Shown here: one piece after another, positions 36,691-48,070 of the stretch | Layout of the letters: each line of letters starts with the position of its first letter | Numbering within the stretch: the stretch's first letter is position 1 | From: Isoetes taiwanensis | Taxonomy: Eukaryota > Streptophyta > Lycopodiopsida > Isoetales > Isoetaceae | Direction of reading: 5' to 3' | Length of the DNA stretch: 64,000 bases | Assembly (NCBI GenBank): GCA_021234155.1 | Contig: JAJEKV010000015.1 | Location: forward strand, 1-64,000 | Notes under the pieces: generated by a model | The model's input: only the letters and a program-made list of their open reading frames with translations | What the model was told of the DNA's origin: nothing | The model's database searches: none | Program-made: the position numbers and the translations under genes

Positions 36691-37426
36691 AGGTAAAAAA
36701 TGAATAACCTTCAAACATCCTATGTATTTTCTATGAAAAAATACCCCCATAAATTTCAGACGTATTTTCCATAAAAAAATAGACCCTCCCCATGTATTAT
36801 CTAATGGACACATATCCAATGGACCCTCCCCCTTTCTAATGGACCATACCATATAGCTATATGAAGAGGGGACCATTGGGCTCATATTTAGCCATGTAAA
36901 GAGTAATGCCTAATGCACATGTAAATAGCAACATATGCACATATAATGCACATTATAACCTACTATGCATTAAATCTATTAATAAGCATTAGACCTATAT
37001 ATTAATATGTACTTGTCCCCATTTTGTGTCTTAAACCTTCAAAATGGGTTACACAAGGTGTAAATTATATCATGATCTTCGCAAAGTTAAATTTTTACCT
37101 TAGAATAAGAATATATGCCTAGAAAACGTGCACCATGGCAATATAATGTCTAACGTGTGAACATAGTAGCACACACATGAAAAGGGGAAATTGGGACACG
37201 TCAAAATATAATCCTATATTATTAGCATTTATTTTACACTTTCTTTTTCAACGTATTGTTTTACCCTTTTTTCTAATACCACGCCTTTTTTTCCTGCCCA
37301 TGCTTGAATTTTAAAATCATTTATTTTACGCTTTCTTTTTCAACGTATTATTTTACCCCTTTTTTTCTAATACCCCGCCTTTTTTCCCCGCCCATGGTTG
37401 AATTTTAAACTTTGGTACATACCTTA

Positions 37427-37579
37427 TACGAGCATGGCTATGGCGGAGGGCCGGGCTATGGAGGAGGAAAGGGATACGGAGGAGGCGGTGGCTATGGAGG
37501 AGGTCCTGGCTATGGAGGATCAAGCGGAGGAGGCTATGGAGGACGCTTTTGCACTATGCTGCAGGCAATGGACAAGTAA
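37427..37579 (+). pseudogene. Captured glycine-rich-protein exon
   Basis: A 50-codon frame reads YEHGYGGGPGYGGGKGYGGG and then GGYGGGPGYGGSS...GYGGRFCTMLQAMDK, then stop. GYGGGPGYGGG repeats are typical of plant glycine-rich cell-wall proteins. It sits alone in non-coding DNA of the Mutator-like element, as expected of a captured host fragment. No signal peptide or start is attached. Confidence 0.65.
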
Positions 37580-38811
37580 AGGTAATAAAATCTCTATTGG
37601 CTAACGGTGCAGAGAAGAACGCATTTCAGTTTACCAAAGCCATTTCAATCTCCTGGAATGACAGAAGCTATTGTGATAGAAGCCCGGTTGCAGACACCAA
37701 AATAAGAAGGTATTGGTAGAAGCCCAGTTGCAGACACCAAAATAAGAGCAAAGGAACAGAGCACGTCAAGAAATAGGGGATTGCTTTGAGCCGGATTTGG
37801 ATCTTCATGCAGCAGAATGAAACAGGGGATTGCTTTCAGCTTGAAACAGGGGATCGTCAAGAAACAGGGGATTGCTTTCAGCTGGATTTGGCTTTCTGTT
37901 TCGAATTCTTAATGCGTCTGCTGATTCCACAAGTCGTTGTATTCTTCTCACCTAATTCAGCCAAAAAAGGAGCGGAATGGAGCGGAATCATCACAGGAAC
38001 GCCTGTTAGAATGCCAAAAAAGGAGCGGAATGGGTCGGAATCATCACAGGAACACCTGTGCCCAGCCCAGCTCTTTGATTTTGGGCCTATGCCTTTGACT
38101 CTCGCCATGCCTTACGACTCCCATCTTTGGAACGAGCCTCTGTTATTTTGAAAGAGCCTTTGAAGAGACTCCATGCCGCCTGCGACTCCATGCCCTTGGT
38201 TATGGCTGCTTTCTTGAGAATTCGCCGCTCCCCTTATCTGCTAAAACTTCAAAGCTCACGAATCGAGGAAGCGCACTTGCCCGCCGCTCCCTTATCTCTT
38301 ATCCGCTTCGCCGCTCGTTCCCTTTATCTCTTATCCGCGAGAAATTCAAAGGTGCTCGGTTGCTCCCTTTATCCGCTAAAATTTCAAAGGTTAAAAAATA
38401 GATAGGTTCTAGACCCGGTTTGAGGCGATAGTTGTTCTTTGTGGTGTTCGTCCTTCTATTGGGAACTAGGCATTCGACTTTCGGTGAGTGAGAATGGAGG
38501 CAGATTGTGGTGTTTGTATATGGGCGATGCCCTTTCACTTTGCTACAAGATGTGGAAATGTGGAAGCAATGAGTATGTTATGTGATTTACCCGTATCCAC
38601 GGCATCGATGATCGGTTCCCTGGGGTTATAAGCATCAACCTGCGCTCCATCAAAATTGGAAGCTCCATCAAAATGGTGTTTTCAATTCTCGACTCACTAG
38701 TCGAGAAGAGGAGAATGATTTATTTAATTAAATTAATTAAATTATTGTATAATTAATTAAATTAATTATTACTTATATTTTGATAATATGTATTTTTAAT
38801 CTCAATAGATA

Positions 38812-38965
38812 ATGTTCCTTGCCCCTTGCCCCTTCTTCTCCCTTGCCCTTGCCCCTTCCCCTTGCCCCCCTTCCCCTTGCCCTTGCCCCTTGCCCCCTTG
38901 CCCCTTGCCCCTTCTTCTCCTTGCCCCCTTCCCTTTGCCCCTCTTTCCCCCCTTTTCTCACTCCG
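38812..38965. repeat. CCCTTG low-complexity tract
   Basis: Runs of cttgcccc/cccttgcc. Open frames over it on both strands are composition artefacts. Confidence 0.8.
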
Positions 38966-39054
38966 TCTTCCCTCCCCTTTCGATCTCACCTCGCTCAACT
39001 TTCTCAACTATTTATTTGGAAATTGCAGAAGAAAATATTATGAACCAGTTCTTG

Positions 39055-39600
39055 TTATATGATGTGAAATTTTGATGTCAATATGAGTCCCATTTTTAGT
39101 CCGAAGTCCCAAAATTCAAGATTTGTCCCACTTTTAATTAAATACGCAGATTCGCTATACACCAAAATGTCATCAAAGAAAACAATCACAAAGGTGTCTA
39201 AAAAACTCCCCTCCTGAAGATGTCGTTCATGAGCCTCATGAACGTTATGGGGCATTCGATGGCGAAAGGCATTAAGTGAACTCATAATGCCCATAGCGGC
39301 GTCAAGGCGGTCTTATGGATATCTTCTTCCTTTATCCCTGATCGATGATAACTTGACCTTAAAGTCGATTTTGAGAAGACCTTTGCACCTTGGAGCTGAT
39401 CCATCAAGTCATCCCGATCTTGGGAGCGATATTTGTTCTTAATGGTGTGCTTGTTCAAGCGCCTATAGTCTATGCACATCCTTAAACCGCCATCCTTCTT
39501 CTTTACAAAGAGAATGGGCGCTCCAAATGGCGAGACACTAGGTCTAATGAAACCTAGGTCGGCGGCTTAGAAGCTGCTTCTTTAGCTCAGGCAACTCTGC
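39055..39600 (-). pseudogene. Reverse transcriptase, N-terminal and catalytic part
   Basis: Minus-strand frames show [17 protein letters not shown] and the catalytic FFDDILVYS (about 39,145-39,200), standard for Ty3/gypsy RT. The expected FRTRYGH-type stretch is broken. The frame ends at the Mutator-like element just after VYSES. Confidence 0.85.
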
Positions 39601-39855
39601 GTTGTCATTCTATATGGAGCCTTGCTTGTTGGCTTTGTTCGGTTCGAGTGCTATCTGCTTTTCGACTCCCCTATAAGGAGGAGGCTGCTTGATCTCACGG
39701 AAAGAGATCATGGGACTCCGTGATCAGCTTAGCTATTTGCTTGGCAACTTCTTTGAGCACCTTGTCTTCTTTGCTTCCTTCGATTCCGGCTCACTAATCT
39801 CAAGCTTGAAGATGTATGCCACCTGCTTTCGCTCTTGATGCACTTGAGCAGCCGC

Positions 39856-40300
39856 TTAGAAGACATACCGCATGATGGGAACAACTTCTTTTACCTGTGA
39901 TCTCGATGATCTTGCCGGGGGTGTTGGGAAGGTCACCTTAAAGCTTTCCCAATCGATGATGGCCCCTGCTGGTCCAAGATACTTCATACCTATGATCAAG
40001 TCATACTTGCCAATGCCCATTATACGCCTATCACGGATATTAATCACGGCAAGTCGATGTCGAAGTTGATTCTCTTGCTCAGATGGCTGCCGCCTTCTTG
40101 CTCCACTTGCTAAGACAGCGGGTCTTGTCTTTGACTTTAGTGGCTTCAACTTCAACATCTGAACCATTCCCAGGGGGATGCAAAGTTATGGCTACTTCGA
40201 GTCTATTAAGACTATGAAGGACTTGGTCTTGGCCTTCCCTCTTTGTGGAAATTACTTTGTCGGCTCTCTGCTTGCTTTCTGTATCTATTGCGGCAAAGAT
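39856..40300 (-). pseudogene. Aspartic protease region
   Basis: YDLIIGMKYLGPAGAIIDWE with the following SFKVTF is the C-terminal half of a retroviral-type protease (usual form YDVILGMDWL). The DTG/DSG active site falls in a broken part upstream. Confidence 0.65.
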
Positions 40301-42760
40301 ATGACACTCACCCCGAATGTAGTGGCGGCCTCCCAAACGGATAGAGGGGGATGTCCCAATCTCCCAACTCCGCAGACGCACTTTGTCCCAAGGGGCGGTT
40401 CTTTGTCCTATGGCTTTGGTTGGAAGCACACTGAAGCAAAGCTTTTCTATGCACTCTGTCTCTTTTTCCTTGGGCATCGCTTTGCAAAAGGATCGCCTTT
40501 GCTTTGGAGTAGTTTGACCCCTCCCGCTTGTCCTTGAAGGACACGCTTCTTCTCCTATTTTTGTTTCCCTTAGTTTGCCACCATATGGGGCTCTATTTGG
40601 ACTGGACTGGATTTTTGCCCTGGGGCTATAGCTTCGGTCGTCTTGCCTTTATCCCGGAAATCTTTGCTTGTTGCGCCCGCTATTTGCGAGGGTCCGATCC
40701 CCCTGCAAGCTTATAGCCTTGGACTCTGCCGATCTTGTCCTAGGGTTTATTGCCCTCCACAAGCTTATGGATCTCCTCATTGACCCCCTCAATATAGCTT
40801 TCTCTTGCATGCTTCTCTCCCAACTTTGGCACATCTGACCTTAGCCTCATGAATTCCTCTGTATATTTACGGACTGATTTTTTCCCTGTTGGAGCCTATA
40901 GAGGCTTTGCATCATCTTTGGACTTATGTTCCCTTTGGGACGTAATAATGGCTTTTGAAGGCTTTAGCAAACTTCACGAACTTACAAGCATCCCTGCCTA
41001 AGCCATGTGCCTTTGCATAACCCTTCCACCAAATCAGGATGCGGCTCCTTTCAAGTTGGCATTTGCCACTCTACCTTTGTCTTTATCCTTCATGCCATAA
41101 GCATTTGCCGTACTCACTCATTTCGTAAAAGCCATGCCTCTGCTTCTAATCGACTTTGTTCTCCCCGAACTGTTCGATTTCGGGCCTTCCATACATTGCC
41201 GGTCGCGGAATCTACCTTCTTCTAGTAGTCGGATGCCCTGGTGTCCCTTTGTCGTCCTTCTATGGTGTCCCTCGTCTTGCATCGTAGGGTTCCTCGCCTT
41301 GCATCCGTTGGGTCTGGGCTTGCTCTTCGTCTTCCTCGGTCGGAGTGCGAATCTGAGCTTGAGTCGGAAGATTCGGGCTGGAGGATCTCCTTCTCTTGCT
41401 CCTCTTTTTGTCCCTTCTGTTTTTCGGAGGCTGATGCTTGTGGCAATTGAGCATTGCCACCAGAACTGCTCACTGCTGGCTGCGGCAAGAGCAAGGCCTT
41501 TATCTGCTCAAGGTCCGTCCTCATCTGGGATATCTCCTCCTCTGGTGTCATGGGTTCCATTTCTTCGAATAGGTTCCTTCTTGGGAGGTGGTGCAGGCGA
41601 GTCTGTTCTTCCCTGAGGTCTTGGCGTTGTCGTTCCCCTGAGCCTAGGCCTCTAACTGCATACACAAGTGATTCATAGCTATATGGTTAGTTTTCCCTGT
41701 TCTCTTGCATTGTTTACGTTTGTTGGTATAGTTGTGGGGCAAAAATACATCAACAAAACATTTAAAGTGCAACAGAGATTATACTCATATATTATATAAT
41801 ATTTTAGTACAAAAAGTCTCCAACTAGTCTTGAAATCGCAGGTAAGACGGGTTGTCCTCAAGGAACTTCTTAACTTGGGCCGTTCCTACTGAGTGACCCA
41901 AGTTCTCGATGGCGCTTGCCGACGAGCCACCCCTGTAAGGCTCTCACGGGTCTTCCACCTAGCGGTCGGATAAAGGGCAATGATCCGCCAATCTCGCGAC
42001 GTCGATGGGGTATGGCGGTCGAAGAGGTCGAGTGCCATTGCTCTCTTGACCGGGACGGCATAGTCGACATTTGCGCTATGCGAGCATGCTACGCCGAAGC
42101 GGAGAGTGCAATCGGCATGAACACTCCTTCCTCCCCTCACGGGGACTGAACTTGCGGTGTATCACCGCTATTCTCCCATCTAGTAGCGGCAAGTAGTACT
42201 GGCGACATCGTTGCCGTTGTGTATGCAGCTTCTCCGTTTTGTTTGGCCCCTCTATGTCGCCTCAGCATATTTGTCGACCTCTATCGGTGAGCTCCGGTAG
42301 TCTTCAATTGTGGAGTCGACTCTCTCGAGGTCGATTCCTCCTCCTCTTCTTAGGGGTGGTGTTGAGGGACTTCGGCATTAGGATGCTCGTGGTCTTCCCA
42401 CGGATCCCCATCTGTTTCTTGGCGAGGAACTCCTCTTACGTTGGCAGCTCCCTTTCGTCCATCATTTGCCCGATCTTTCTTTGTAGGCACGGATATCGGT
42501 CGCTTCCCTGTGGCCAGGTATCGGCTTCCCTCACTTGAGCCGGAAAGTCAGGGGCTCCGGACGATGAAGTCGTCCATGTCGGGTTCTGCGTAGTTGGTGG
42601 AGCGGTTCATCCAATCGAGCTCCCTCTCCCCGCATTCGGGGAAGGTTACGGATGTCATTGAGGAGTAGATACTCCTCTGGTTGATGATGATAGGGGCTAG
42701 GCTTGTGATGCCTAGCCCAAGTGGAGAACAACTCGATAGTCGGCTCGGCTTTCGAGAAGT
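40300..42760 (-). pseudogene. gag: Gag region of the chromovirus, frame-broken
   Basis: Coding-like pieces in several minus frames include MEPMTPEEEISQMRTDLEQI followed by a Ser/Asp-rich RR stretch (41,665-41,222), and capsid-like pieces at 40,650-41,100. A CCHC knuckle could not be read. 41,870-42,740 also looks frame-broken coding. Confidence 0.5.
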
Positions 42761-42763
42761 TGA

Positions 42764-43347
42764 TCAGCTCTGTTCCACTTGGCGCCGTTCTTCGTCTGAA
42801 GTCGAAGCTCCAGAGTATTCCTCGTCGTCCAGAGCTCCTCTTCGTCTTCTCTTGCTTCTTGTTCCTGGCGATCTTGCAAAAGCATATGTTCTTCCTTTTG
42901 CACCTCTATGGGGTCCGCAGCCATCGGAGGATAGAGGTTGCTCCCATCGGGTTTTATTGTGATTGGGATAAAAGAAAATAGCTAGAGGCGGTGTAAAGAG
43001 AAATACTTGGTCCCTATTGGTTTGTCGAGGGACCATGTAGTCAGGCAACCTCTGCGCCTTGTTGGTTAAGTACTTGGCGATGTTGGGGACATCACCCAAG
43101 GTACGCTTGAAGGGATGGCGAGGAGCGAAATATCCTATGTAAGGGGGACTGAACAAGGGAGGGTCCTACCCCTAGCTTGAAACTTCTGCTAGCACTTGCC
43201 TATATCTTTGGGGTTGCATTTTAGCGTAGCTTGGATATCAATTTCTTTCCCAAAGACTTGGAAGATGTCGTTGACATCCGCCTCGGCAGTAAACGTGAGG
43301 CAATACCATCGCCTGGAAGTACCATCGCCATTCGGCCCGGTGGCCAT
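42764..43347 (-). CDS. Second extra ORF upstream of gag, broken
   Basis: Starts MATGPNGDGTSRRWYCLTFT at 43,347 and stops near 43,190. A downstream frame (to 42,764) reads YIGYFAPRHPFKRTLGDVPN, YLTNKAQRLPDYMVPRQ and an acidic/basic tail, so the two are probably one gene with an indel or small intron. A TATA-like box (CTATAAATC on the minus strand, 43,414-43,422) lies about 70 bp before the ATG, and two hairpins (43,611 and 43,810) lie further up. Function unknown. Confidence 0.5.
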
Positions 43348-43610
43348 TGATCTAGCAAAGAAGGGCCTAAGCAGTGGAGAGCAAATTTTCAGGGTGCTAA
43401 ATGAGAAATGGGGGATTTATAGAATTGGGGGAAACCCTAATTTTTGAGTGACCTAAATTTTGCTGGGATTGGGTGATTCTACACTATAAGGGGGTGCAAT
43501 GGCAAATTTGAAGACTACTTCTAGGATTTGAGCATGTTAGAATGGACTGATGGACCTATTGCAACAGTTTGGAATTCATTTAGGTGTGGCGTGGTGAAGA
43601 ATTGTATGAG

Positions 43611-43871
43611 GTCTCACACGTTGCGCCCAGCCCGAAAATGAAAAAGTCATTTCCTGTCTTGGCGCGACGTGTGAGACATGGGTTCAAATTGGGCTAAACT
43701 TAATCAATTTGGATAATTTAAGGCTGTAATTCTACTAAACTCGTCGAGTTAGGCAGAATTGACCCCTTATTTGGTCGATTTGGGGCGGTTTTGGGCATTT
43801 TTGGGCATGGTCTCACCGTTGCGCCCCAGAAAATGAGAATCTCATTTCTGTCTGGCGGCGACGTGTGAGAC
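43611..43871. repeat. Hairpin pair, downstream module
   Basis: Two imperfect palindromes, 43,611-43,677 and 43,810-43,871. Each starts GTCTCAC(AC)GTTGCGCC and ends GGCG(CG)ACGTGTGAGAC with a tgaaaaagtcatttc-type loop region that is itself partly inverted. They match the pair at 45,462-45,732. Confidence 0.8.
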
Positions 43872-44129
43872 ATCGTCTCCTTTTTGCTCAAAAGCTCCAA
43901 TTTGACTAAAACAAAAGCTAGAATTCTATAACTTAACTTAATTGAGCTAGATCAGACATGTTATTCACTCCCAAAATTCTTTATATTATCAAAATTTTCA
44001 GTTATTTACAAAATCTCAAGGGCGTTCTCCCTTGATGTGTGAGGCCGGATGCATGTCACCGCTTCATGAGGGGTGACCCTCTTTGCGTTAATGTCTTGTG
44101 CAAGCCGTTGAATCTTCAAAATCTTTGCA

Positions 44130-45280
44130 CTATTTTCCCCCGTTTGCCGCCTCGTAAGCCTTCTTGACATCTCGTCGGTCCGCGCATGTCAGGTGTTGTA
44201 TTCTTGCATAACCCAGCGGACCAAAGCGTTGAAAGGGTGCGGGGGGATCAAGTCCGGTAACTCTTACGGAAGTCTTGGGATCTCCTTGAGGGGGCTCTGT
44301 TCTCGGCTTCTTCACGCGGGCCCGCTTCTTTCACGGTGCTCGGGGAGGCTTGGGCTTTGGTGGGGCGGCTTTTAGAGTACGCCTCGGGGGTACTCCTCCT
44401 CGCCGGCGGCCCTTACCCGATGCTCCTGGTAGTAGGCATTGTATGCCTCCCACTTCTCCATGTAGGTGTTGTGCTCCCTAATCCTCTTCTGATAGACCTT
44501 GACAGGGTCTATCACATATGCCTCCCGTTGCGGCCGTGGGGTCTTGACCCTATCCCACGTCGGGAAAGGTGGGGGCTTCGCCAGTTGTCCGGCCTCCTCG
44601 TGCTCCGGTACTTCCTGCTGGGGGTTTTCTTCCTCCACGACTGGGGGTTTTGAAGAACTTGCTCCCTCTGGGTTGGGGGCGTAATCCTCGTCCGAGTCGT
44701 CGGTAGAAGGCGGGGTCTCCTCTCCTGACGGCTCGTTGATGACGGGACCCACTGCTCGCTTCCCAACCTTCACAACTTTCCTTTTGCCCGCCTTAATGGC
44801 TTTGGCCTTCCTCTTCTTGGGCTCGCTGGCTGTGGTTGGGTCGTCTTCCCGACTCTTCGTCCTCTGCTCCCGGCGGCGCTCCTTGGCCTCGTACTTGCTG
44901 ATGAAGCGCGCAAGATCTGCTTCCTCCGCGGGGCTAAGAGTCGGCTGCTGCTGCTCTTCTCTCCCTTGCTCCTCCTGTAGGTGGGTCTCGGCCTGGGTTT
45001 GCTCCTGGGCTGTTGACTGGCCTGCCTGCTCCCGCTGCTCCCTGCTCCTTCCCTCCTCCTCTGCGATCTCCTCGAGAATTTGGTGCATGATGTCCGGCCG
45101 GTCGTCCTCTATGAGCTCTGTATGGTCGCTCCGACTCGATCCTGCATCTTCGCTCAAAGAAGACTCGCCTTTTTGGAAAAGGCGTTGTTGGAGGACTCGC
45201 TGAAAGAGACCAGGGCCGTTGGCGCTGGAGGATCCGCTTCGGCTAGGCTTCCTTGCAGTCTGCTTTGTGCGGGCCATCAT
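44130..45280 (-). CDS. Extra chromovirus ORF with a histone H3-like N-terminus
   Basis: An unbroken 302-aa frame (45,280-44,372) starts MMARTKQTARKPSRSG. Residues 3-11, ARTKQTARK, equal residues 1-9 of mature histone H3, including K4 and K9. Start at the second Met, which has the better context (A at -3, G at +4), would expose this tail exactly as in H3. Later parts are a Gln/Glu-rich coiled-coil-like stretch (about 70-145), a lysine-rich basic block (154-175, KKRKAKAIKAGKRK, likely nuclear signal), an acidic Ser/Asp stretch (185-230) and a Trp/Tyr-rich end (240-295). A further frame to 44,130 (PFQRFGPLGYARIQHLTC) may be its continuation after an indel. A TATA-like CTATAAATA lies about 100 bp upstream (45,378-45,388). 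Not homologous to H3 beyond the tail. Its role is unknown; chromatin mimicry is an inference. Confidence 0.7.
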
Positions 45281-45461
45281 TTGATGGTTTGTCGATCGAA
45301 GCTAAGCGCCAAAAGATCGCCTTGGCAATCACAAGCAAAGTTCCAAGGAAGAACGCGAAAATGGGAGGGGTCTGGGTCTATTTATAGGGGCCAAATTTTA
45401 GGTCAACTTTTAACTACCTTCTTGGGCTGCCTAGAACATCTAAAACACCTAATTAAGCAAG

Positions 45462-45732
45462 GTCTCACACGTTGCGCCCAGGCCGAAAATGAAAAAGTCA
45501 TTTCCTGTCCTGGCGCGACGTGTGAGACATGGTGGGACCCACTATTAAATTTTGTACTTTTTGAACATGTAACATGCTAATTCTACTGATTCTTAGCTTA
45601 AAATTGGAATTATCAAGTTATTTTACTGTAATTTACAACTTTTTGGTGTGTCTCTAAAATTTTGAATGTCTCACCGCGTTCGTAGAGGCAGAAAATGGAA
45701 ATCTCATTTCGTCTGGCGACGACGTGTGAGAC
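45462..45732. repeat. Hairpin pair, upstream module
   Basis: Palindromes at 45,462-45,528 and 45,668-45,732 share the GTCTCAC...GTGAGAC arms with the pair near 43.6-43.9 kb. The first is the cleanest copy. They lie between the PBS and the H3-like ORF. Confidence 0.8.
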
Positions 45733-45916
45733 CACCCTACTTTTTGGATGTTGGCTCACCAATTTTAATCTTTTTACGTTTTTATTCATTTTAACTGTTA
45801 CTAGCTTAGCATAAACTACAAAAATGAGAAAAATTTTCCTATTTTTTGAGGTTTAAGGATCCTATCAAGTTAGTGCTCTTTGGGAACATGGCGGTGCTTT
45901 GCTCTTGGTCTCCAAG

Positions 45917-45935
45917 GACATTGCTCGATACCCTT
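45917..45935 (-). promoter_or_regulatory. Primer binding site, damaged initiator-Met type
   Basis: Directly after the 5' LTR the minus strand reads aagGGTATCGAGCAATG. Adding one A in the CG position gives the usual TGGTATCAGAGC-type site, another case of a lost base at CAG. Confidence 0.55.
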
Positions 45936-47583
45936 TGTGGCGTCCCCCACTTCATTATCACGGTGCCCTCATCATTATACAAGCGAGGAGTTCACCCCCA
46001 TACCAGCTCGGTGCCGATCTGAGCCCTCCACATGACACTTTGCAACCATGGCCGGGTTCGGTGGGAAGAGTGAAGGGGTCATTTTACCCCGTCTCCTCGG
46101 GGCCTACCTAGCTACGAGGCGTAAACATACATGTCGTTATATAACATAAATACATATCCACCTCGAAGGGTGGCTCATCACATCTGCATAAACAAGGTGA
46201 GCACAATACATCACGGGGAGTCCTACCCAAGGCTCGGACTCAAGGGGATGCCCGGCGGCTTGGGTCTCGAGTTCGTTGAGGCGAATTCATGGCAATGGAT
46301 TTGGCTGGCATATGAACATGGCTTAGGGTTGTCCACTCCATCGCCCCTCACGTGCACACTGCGGAGTAGGCTGAAAAGTGTTGGGACTGTAGCCCGCGGG
46401 ATGCATAGCCAAAAGGGCTATTTACGGGTTCATCCTCCCGATTCAGATGGGGCGGTAGGGATCCCTCCCTCCGAGATCTACATCTTTGACTCAAGGTGAC
46501 TAGAGGGCCCTTTGCCCTTATTCGGTGAACCCTTTGGAAAGTGAACACCACTTCCGCGGGTGTCGAGCCCATGCCTTGCCCCCACCGCGGTGGCAAGCCA
46601 TCAGACCTAATCTCAATGATCCCGGTAGGCTTTACACACGGAGGGATCGTTCAAAAGTCGAGGACATGAACCTCCTTCTTAGCCGGTCGGCCCTTCACCC
46701 ACAACCAGGTGTGGTTCTTGGCCTGGCGAGAATCTATAGTGTGGTAGAGAGGCTACTCTAGGAGCATCTACTACCAAGCTTTGGGTCTCTACCCCCTTCC
46801 CAATACAAAGGAGTTCATAGAGATACATCATCCATATACATCACAGTGAGGAACTAAAGAACTATATCTAATCTACATCATAGAGTTAGGTTCTTTAGTT
46901 AGATTTGGCATCTAGAGATCTAGAAGGCTGCTATGGGCAATTTAATAGTCTAAACCTACTGATTATATGGTGAAATAGGGTTTAGACTATCTAATTGGCC
47001 AAATACTGATCCTTGAGTTCCTCCTCGACTGAGCTCGACCATCTTCTTTGGCGCTTGAATCAAGGGAAACTAACGTTGCAATCCCTCGGTGCAGTGTGCG
47101 GGAGGTGGTTTTGGCTATTGAGGCAGCCAAAACAGAGTTCTAAAACCCTAGAATCGAAATTGGGCAAGTTAGGGTTTCCTACCCTATATAGACAAGGGGG
47201 TTAGCTAGGGTTTCCAATTATCCCCTTTTGGCATGTGGGATAATTGGAAATGGGCCCACTTGCCTTTAAGGGCTAGGTGGCCAAATGTGCCCACATGGAA
47301 ATGTGTGCACATTAATGAATGTGTACATTGGAGAATGTGCACATTAATTGCACCTATGGGTGTGGCCCACTTGGCATGAAGTGGCCATATGGGAAAATGT
47401 GCATCTAAATGAATGTGCACATTGTTTAATGTGCACCTTAATAAATGCACACTCCTTGCACGTTGCCCCCTAGGGCTATTAGCCTAGCTACACGTTGGCG
47501 TACACGTCAGTCGGGGTGGCGTGTACGCGTGACGAGGCAGTCTAGTATACGTCCTGGGGCGTATACTGTGCTGGAACGTCACA
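45936..47583 (-). repeat. 5' LTR of the chromovirus (1,648 bp)
   Basis: Plus-strand ends tgtggcgtccccc and ggaacgtcaca. It includes about 117 bp (near 47,070-47,190) missing from the other LTR. Carries the promoter for the minus-strand element; no unambiguous TATA box was picked. Confidence 0.9.
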
Positions 47584-47922
47584 GACACCACCGATGAAAG
47601 CTAAAATTCCAATTGTCTACATCTCAGCATAATAGTTAGCCTCCCGTGTATATGGTTATATGCATGATGATCTGTGTATGATGTGTCACAAAAAACTACT
47701 TTCTTCTTTCAGAATCAAATGACATTAAATAATAAATAGGTTCTTATCGGTCTAGTTCTTCAAAAACACTAGCCGGTTATAGGCTTTCCACTCCATAAAC
47801 AAAGCTATGAGTTCTTGCATCACCCATGCGAGAAATGTAACCTTGTGTGTCAATGTCAAGTTTTTCACTCAGCTATCTGCACATGCCCAGTGGGGCATTT
47901 CCAAAATACACTTGGGATTTGC

Positions 47923-48070
47923 GTGTATTCCAGAATATACTTTCGGTTAACAAGTAAGGCCAAAGTGTATTCCGAAATACACTTTGGCTTTCTTTGTTCT
48001 GCAGATGTGTATTCCGATATACATTTTAGTCCAACAAAGAAAGACAAAGTGTATTCTGGAATACACTTTG
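47923..48070. promoter_or_regulatory. GTGTATTC..GAATACAC palindrome cluster, copy C
   Basis: 47,923-47,940 (GTGTATTCCAGAATATAC), 47,960-47,987 (12-bp arms CCAAAGTGTATT/AATACACTTTGG) and 48,045-48,070 (12-bp arms CAAAGTGTATTC/GAATACACTTTG). This is the best-preserved cluster. It lies about 600 bp before the first recognisable exon of the ParB/methyltransferase gene. Confidence 0.6.

Larger units (their letters stand above)
35491..39132. mobile_element. 3.6 kb Mutator-like element inside the RT gene, with captured exon
   Basis: Ends AGTGGGACT... and ...GTCCCACT are inverted. They are flanked by the 9-bp direct repeat TTTAATTAA (35482-35490 and 39133-39141), the duplication length typical of Mutator elements. 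TTAATTAA is itself palindromic, so part of it could belong to the ends. No transposase is seen. It carries a minisatellite, a glycine-rich-protein exon and a CCCTTG-type low-complexity tract, so it looks like a Pack-MULE. Confidence 0.65.
30748..47583 (-). mobile_element. Ty3/gypsy chromovirus, 16.8 kb, minus strand
   Basis: LTR ends TGTGACG/CGTCACA are flanked by GACAC (right 47584-47588; left reads GACAG at 30743-30747), and the uninterrupted target ggacaccacc is present in copies A and B. Order on the minus strand: 5' LTR, Met-type PBS, two extra ORFs each preceded by a TATA-like box and hairpins, gag, protease, RT (split by a Mutator-like element), RNase H, integrase, chromodomain, PPT, 3' LTR. 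Many indels; CAG/CTG words are unusually scarce. Confidence 0.9.

Noticed and set aside
33367-41665. Recent-looking frameshifts as proof that the chromovirus is old
   Set aside because: The two LTRs differ mainly at CAG/CTG words, so many breaks may be base-calling errors and cannot be used for dating.
44736-45203. 155-aa plus-strand frame opposite the H3-like ORF
   Set aside because: Shadow of the minus-strand ORF; Ser/Leu/Cys-rich with no motif, and it overlaps that ORF over its whole length.
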